Shown here: positions 23,916 to 24,215 of the stretch, piece after piece
Position numbering within the stretch: position 1 is the stretch's first letter
Layout: each line of letters begins with the position of its first letter
Assembly: GCA_904502075.1 (NCBI GenBank)
Contig: CAJGDL010000007.1
Location: 1 to 24,215, forward strand
Source: an uncultured Alistipes sp.
GTDB lineage: Bacteria > Bacteroidota > Bacteroidia > Bacteroidales > Rikenellaceae
Direction: 5' to 3'
Length of the DNA: 24,215 bases
Translations under genes and position numbers: made by a program
Notes under the pieces: model-generated
What the model was told of the DNA's origin: nothing
Seen by the model: only the letters and a program-made list of their open reading frames with translations
Databases searched by the model: none

Positions 23916-24215
23916 ATGGAGCGAATAGAGAAAGTGTTGAAGTGGCTCGACGAGCACGGATTTCAATATGAGTGGTACGAGCACCCCGCCTCACCGACAA
24001 TCGAGGAGGCAAAGGCTCACTGGAGGCAGGATGGTTCGAAGCACTGCAAAAACCTCTTCTTCCGCAACCACAAGGGCAATCGCCACTACCTGGTCTGCTT
24101 CGACTGCGACCAGGCGCTCGCAATCCACGACCTGGAGCACCGCCTCCACCAGGGCAAACTCTCCTTTGCCTCAGAGCAGCGTATGGATCGCTACCTGGGG
24201 TTGCAACCCGGGTCG
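23916..24215 (+). CDS. YbaK/ProX-type aminoacyl-tRNA deacylase, 5' part
   Basis: The first 100 codons of a gene that leaves the window still open. It starts at an ATG preceded by AAAAGAG, 44 bases after the methyltransferase gene. The sequence has the YbaK/prolyl-tRNA-editing look: WLDEHGFQYEWYEHPASPTIEEA at the N-terminus, then HCKNLFFRNHKGNRHYLVCF (43-62) with the family Lys45 in KNLFFR, then KLSFASEQRMDRYLGLQPG, which leads toward the G-x-x-P core. Free-standing members hydrolyse mischarged tRNAs such as Ala-tRNA(Pro) in the cytoplasm. The rest of the domain (about 60-70 residues) is outside the window. Confidence 0.88.
   Translation, partial: MERIEKVLKWLDEHGFQYEWYEHPASPTIEEAKAHWRQDGSKHCKNLFFRNHKGNRHYLVCFDCDQALAIHDLEHRLHQGKLSFASEQRMDRYLGLQPGS

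Noticed and set aside
1..24215. CRISPR arrays, tRNA/rRNA genes, insertion sequences or integrase genes
   Set aside because: I saw no regularly spaced repeats, no tRNA-like sequences, and no transposase or recombinase motifs on either strand.

Overview
The window looks like chromosomal DNA from a GC-rich gut member of the Bacteroidales, most likely Alistipes or another Rikenellaceae. This is inferred from SusC/SusD and TonB-receptor gene content, the many lipoproteins with acidic residues after the lipid cysteine, BACON and DUF4458 domains, promoters of the TAnnTTTG type, and GC-rich codon use. No tRNA, rRNA, insertion sequence or CRISPR array was seen.

Region 1 (about 1-16020, minus strand) is one long co-oriented array that reads from a promoter near 16017 to a bidirectional terminator at 10-45. 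In transcription order it holds SusC, SusD, a DUF4984-like lipoprotein, an 855-residue multidomain lipoprotein with an OB-fold-like module, a DUF4458 leucine-rich-repeat (LRR) lipoprotein split by an apparent one-base deletion, a BACON-LRR lipoprotein, a lipid-anchored subtilisin-family (S8) peptidase, a DUF1573 protein and a small lipocalin-like lipoprotein. Most gaps are 3-50 bases, with one of 106 and one ATGA overlap. It has the shape of a polysaccharide utilization locus but contains no glycoside hydrolase, lyase or esterase. The only enzyme is a protease, so a protein, peptide or glycoprotein acquisition system resembling RagAB is the more natural reading.

Region 2 (about 16188-19990, minus strand) is a smaller cassette: a stand-alone PqqD-like protein, a secreted Cys/His-rich protein, a TonB-dependent receptor with an unusual Cys-rich segment before its plug, and a secreted heavy-metal-associated (HMA) CxxC protein. 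It ends in a 17-bp perfect hairpin terminator. The content points to acquisition or handling of a thiophilic metal such as copper; this is inference.

Region 3 (about 20025-24215, plus strand) is housekeeping: RecQ helicase, a DEDDy 3'-5' exonuclease, an RlmI-like rRNA methyltransferase that overlaps the exonuclease gene by ATGA, and the first 100 codons of a YbaK/ProX-type aminoacyl-tRNA deacylase that runs off the end. Good -7 elements lie directly before pqqD, recQ and the exonuclease gene. They fix the starts downstream of the longest open frames and imply very short or absent 5' leaders.
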